Below are positions 3,684 to 5,292 of a stretch of DNA of 5,292 bases, piece after piece. The stretch lies in the NCBI GenBank assembly GCA_018260375.1, contig JAGLBF010000151.1, positions 1 to 5,292 of the forward strand, read 5' to 3'. This DNA comes from Deinococcus sp. GTDB taxonomy: Bacteria; Deinococcota; Deinococci; Deinococcales; Deinococcaceae. Each line of letters starts with the position of its first letter. Position 1 is the stretch's first letter. The position numbers and the translations under genes were made by a program. The notes beneath the pieces were generated by a model that was given only the letters and a program-made list of their open reading frames with translations, was not told where the DNA came from and made no database searches.

Positions 3684-5292
3684 ATGCCTAAGCGAACTGA
3701 TATCCAGACCATCTTGATCCTCGGCAGTGGCCCCATCCAGATTGGACAGGCTGCTGAATTTGACTACTCCGGCACGCAGGCGCTCAAAGCGCTCAAGGCC
3801 GAGGGTTACCGCGTCATCCTGGTCAACAGCAACCCCGCGACCATCATGACTGACCCAGAGTTAGCGGACGCGACCTACCTAGAGCCGCTGACGTCTGAAT
3901 TTGTAGAAAAGATTATCGCCAAGGAACGCCCTGACGCCATTTTGCCCACGCTCGGCGGCCAGACGGCGCTGAACTTAGCGATGGACTTGCACGAGCGCGG
4001 CACGCTTGCTAGGTACAACGTAGAACTGATTGGCGCGGGCGTAGAGGCCATCAAAAAGGGCGAGGACCGTGAACTGTTTCAGGCCGCGATGAAAAAAATT
4101 GGCGTAGAAACGGCGCGGGGCCAGATGGTTCACAGCATGGCAGAGGCCATCGAGTACCAGAAGCAAATCGGCCTGCCCATCGTGATTCGGCCCTCCTTTA
4201 CGCTGGGCGGCACAGGCGGCGGCATTGCCCACACCTACGAAGAATTCCTGGAAATCACCGAGGGCGGCCTGCGCGACAGCCCTGTTACATCGGTGCTGCT
4301 GGAAGAAAGCATCCTGGGCTGGAAAGAATATGAGCTGGAAGTGATGCGCGACACCGCCGACACGGTCATTATCATCACCAGCATCGAAAACTTTGACCCG
4401 ATGGGTGTGCATACGGGCGACTCCATCACCGTGGCCCCCGCGCAGACCCTCAGCGACGTGGAATACCAGCGCCTGCGCGACCAGAGCCTTGCCATCATCC
4501 GCGAGATTGGCGTGGCGACGGGCGGCAGCAACATTCAGTTTGCGGTGAACCCCGACAACGGGCGCGTGATTGTGATTGAAATGAACCCCCGCGTGAGCCG
4601 CTCCTCGGCGCTGGCAAGCAAGGCGACGGGCTTCCCCATTGCCAAAATTGCCGCGCTGCTGGCGGTGGGCTACCACCTCGACGAACTGCCCAACGACATT
4701 ACCCGCGTCACGCCCGCCAGTTTTGAACCCAGCATTGACTATGTGGTGACCAAAATCCCGCGCTTTGCCTTTGAAAAGTTCCCCGGCACGCCGGATCACC
4801 TCGGCACCCAGATGCGCAGCGTGGGTGAAGTGATGGCGATTGGGCGCACCTTTAAGGAATCCTTGCAAAAGGCGCTGCGCAGCACCGAGAGCGACATTCG
4901 CGGGGCCTATGCCACTCTGGACGTAGCGGGCTTAGAGGCGCTGCTTTACCCCAACCCGCGCCGACTGGAGGCCGTCATTGAACTGCTGCGGCGCGGCAAA
5001 ACAGTGGATGACCTGTTTGACCTGACCAAGATTGACCGCTGGTTTCTCGGTCAGCTGCGCGAAATCGTGGACGCCGAGCGCGAGATTCTAGAACTGGGCC
5101 CAATTGACGGGTGGAAATACGAATATTGGCGCGAGGTAAAACGCCTGGGCTTTAGCGACCAGCGCCTGGGTGAAATCGTGGGTCTGGGTGAGCTAGAAGT
5201 CCGCGCCCTGCGCAAAAAAGCCAAAGCCACGCCCGTCTACAAGACGGTAGACACCTGCGCCGCCGAGTTCGAGGCGCACACGCCCTACCACT
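3684..5292 (+). CDS. carB: Carbamoyl-phosphate synthase large subunit (5' part, runs off the window)
   Basis: The first 536 codons of CarB (about 1,020-1,075 in the family) are open to the window edge. CarB makes carboxyphosphate from bicarbonate and ATP, joins it with ammonia from CarA to give carbamate, and phosphorylates that to carbamoyl phosphate. MPKRTDIQTILILGSGPIQI at the start is the conserved N-terminus, followed by NSNPATIMTDPE (48-59). The first ATP-grasp half carries Arg129, Arg169 in IRPSFTLGGTGGG (168-180), Glu215 in GWKEYE, Gln285, Glu299, Asn301 in EMNPRVSRSS (299-308) and Arg303, all at the same numbers as the E. coli enzyme. SIDYVVTKIPRF (350-361) and KSVGEVMAIGRT-like SVGEVMAIGRT (379-389) close the first synthetase unit, and the oligomerisation domain runs from about 400 to the edge, including PVYKTVDTCAAEF (517-529). 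The second ATP-grasp unit and the regulatory C-terminus lie outside. The ribosome binding site is poor (only GGA directly before ATG), but the conserved MPKRTDI fixes the start. Its promoters and operators appear to lie in the 240-base gap after carA. Confidence 0.97.
   Translation, partial: MPKRTDIQTILILGSGPIQIGQAAEFDYSGTQALKALKAEGYRVILVNSNPATIMTDPELADATYLEPLTSEFVEKIIAKERPDAILPTLGGQTALNLAMDLHERGTLARYNVELIGAGVEAIKKGEDRELFQAAMKKIGVETARGQMVHSMAEAIEYQKQIGLPIVIRPSFTLGGTGGGIAHTYEEFLEITEGGLRDSPVTSVLLEESILGWKEYELEVMRDTADTVIIITSIENFDPMGVHTGDSITVAPAQTLSDVEYQRLRDQSLAIIREIGVATGGSNIQFAVNPDNGRVIVIEMNPRVSRSSALASKATGFPIAKIAALLAVGYHLDELPNDITRVTPASFEPSIDYVVTKIPRFAFEKFPGTPDHLGTQMRSVGEVMAIGRTFKESLQKALRSTESDIRGAYATLDVAGLEALLYPNPRRLEAVIELLRRGKTVDDLFDLTKIDRWFLGQLREIVDAEREILELGPIDGWKYEYWREVKRLGFSDQRLGEIVGLGELEVRALRKKAKATPVYKTVDTCAAEFEAHTPYH

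Noticed and set aside
3605..3684. Pyrimidine-type (PyrR) attenuator or riboswitch before carB
   Set aside because: No conserved anti-terminator fold or terminator with a T-run can be seen in the leader.
3975..4868. Long minus-strand open frame of 297 codons
   Set aside because: It lies wholly antisense to carB, whose motifs are unmistakable on the plus strand. The His/Ala/Gly-rich translation is typical of a shadow of GC-rich coding DNA.

Overview
The window looks like chromosomal DNA from a Deinococcus-type bacterium (Deinococcota). The CarB N-terminus, with GSGPIQIGQAAEFDYSG at residues 14-30, reads like the Deinococcus form. One promoter has the leaderless layout that is common in that genus, with a TATACT -10 box six bases before an ATG. 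Both points rest on recalled family knowledge and not on a search. Base composition appears moderately GC-rich in genes and more AT-rich in the gaps.

Layout: (1) 1-43, minus strand: the first 14 codons of a gene that leaves the window. (2) 44-371: a divergent control region with two opposed promoters and two ARG-box-like palindromes. (3) 372-866, plus: a GNAT acetyltransferase of unknown substrate. (4) 867-1367: 501 bases with no convincing gene, holding a perfect 16-bp palindrome and a 12-bp-stem hairpin. (5) 1368-1907, plus: a short ArgA-type N-acetyltransferase (probable N-acetylglutamate synthase). (6) 1916-2201, plus: the wreck of a four-helix-bundle (23S rRNA intervening-sequence type) protein gene. 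(7) 2259-3443, plus: carA, complete. (8) 3444-3683: a gap with its own promoter candidates and ARG-box-like sites. (9) 3684-5292, plus: the first half of carB, open to the window edge.

The theme is arginine supply. The ArgA-type enzyme would commit glutamate to the ornithine branch. CarA and CarB make carbamoyl phosphate, which converts ornithine to citrulline and also feeds pyrimidines. The most interesting signal is regulatory. Four sites match TGNAT-N4-ATNCA exactly (cores starting 145, 279, 1186 and 3492), all in non-coding gaps; two overlap good promoter elements, and two more near-matches lie in the carB leader. With eight fixed bases, roughly 0.1 such site would be expected by chance in a window this size at equal base frequencies. 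They look like operators of an ArgR-type repressor, which would make this cluster an arginine regulon. That is inference, since no ArgR gene is in view.

I see no CRISPR array, tRNA, rRNA, insertion sequence or phage gene. Apart from the proposed operator set, the decayed four-helix-bundle gene and the leaderless divergent gene, the window is ordinary metabolic DNA; I do not see evidence of a wholly new system.
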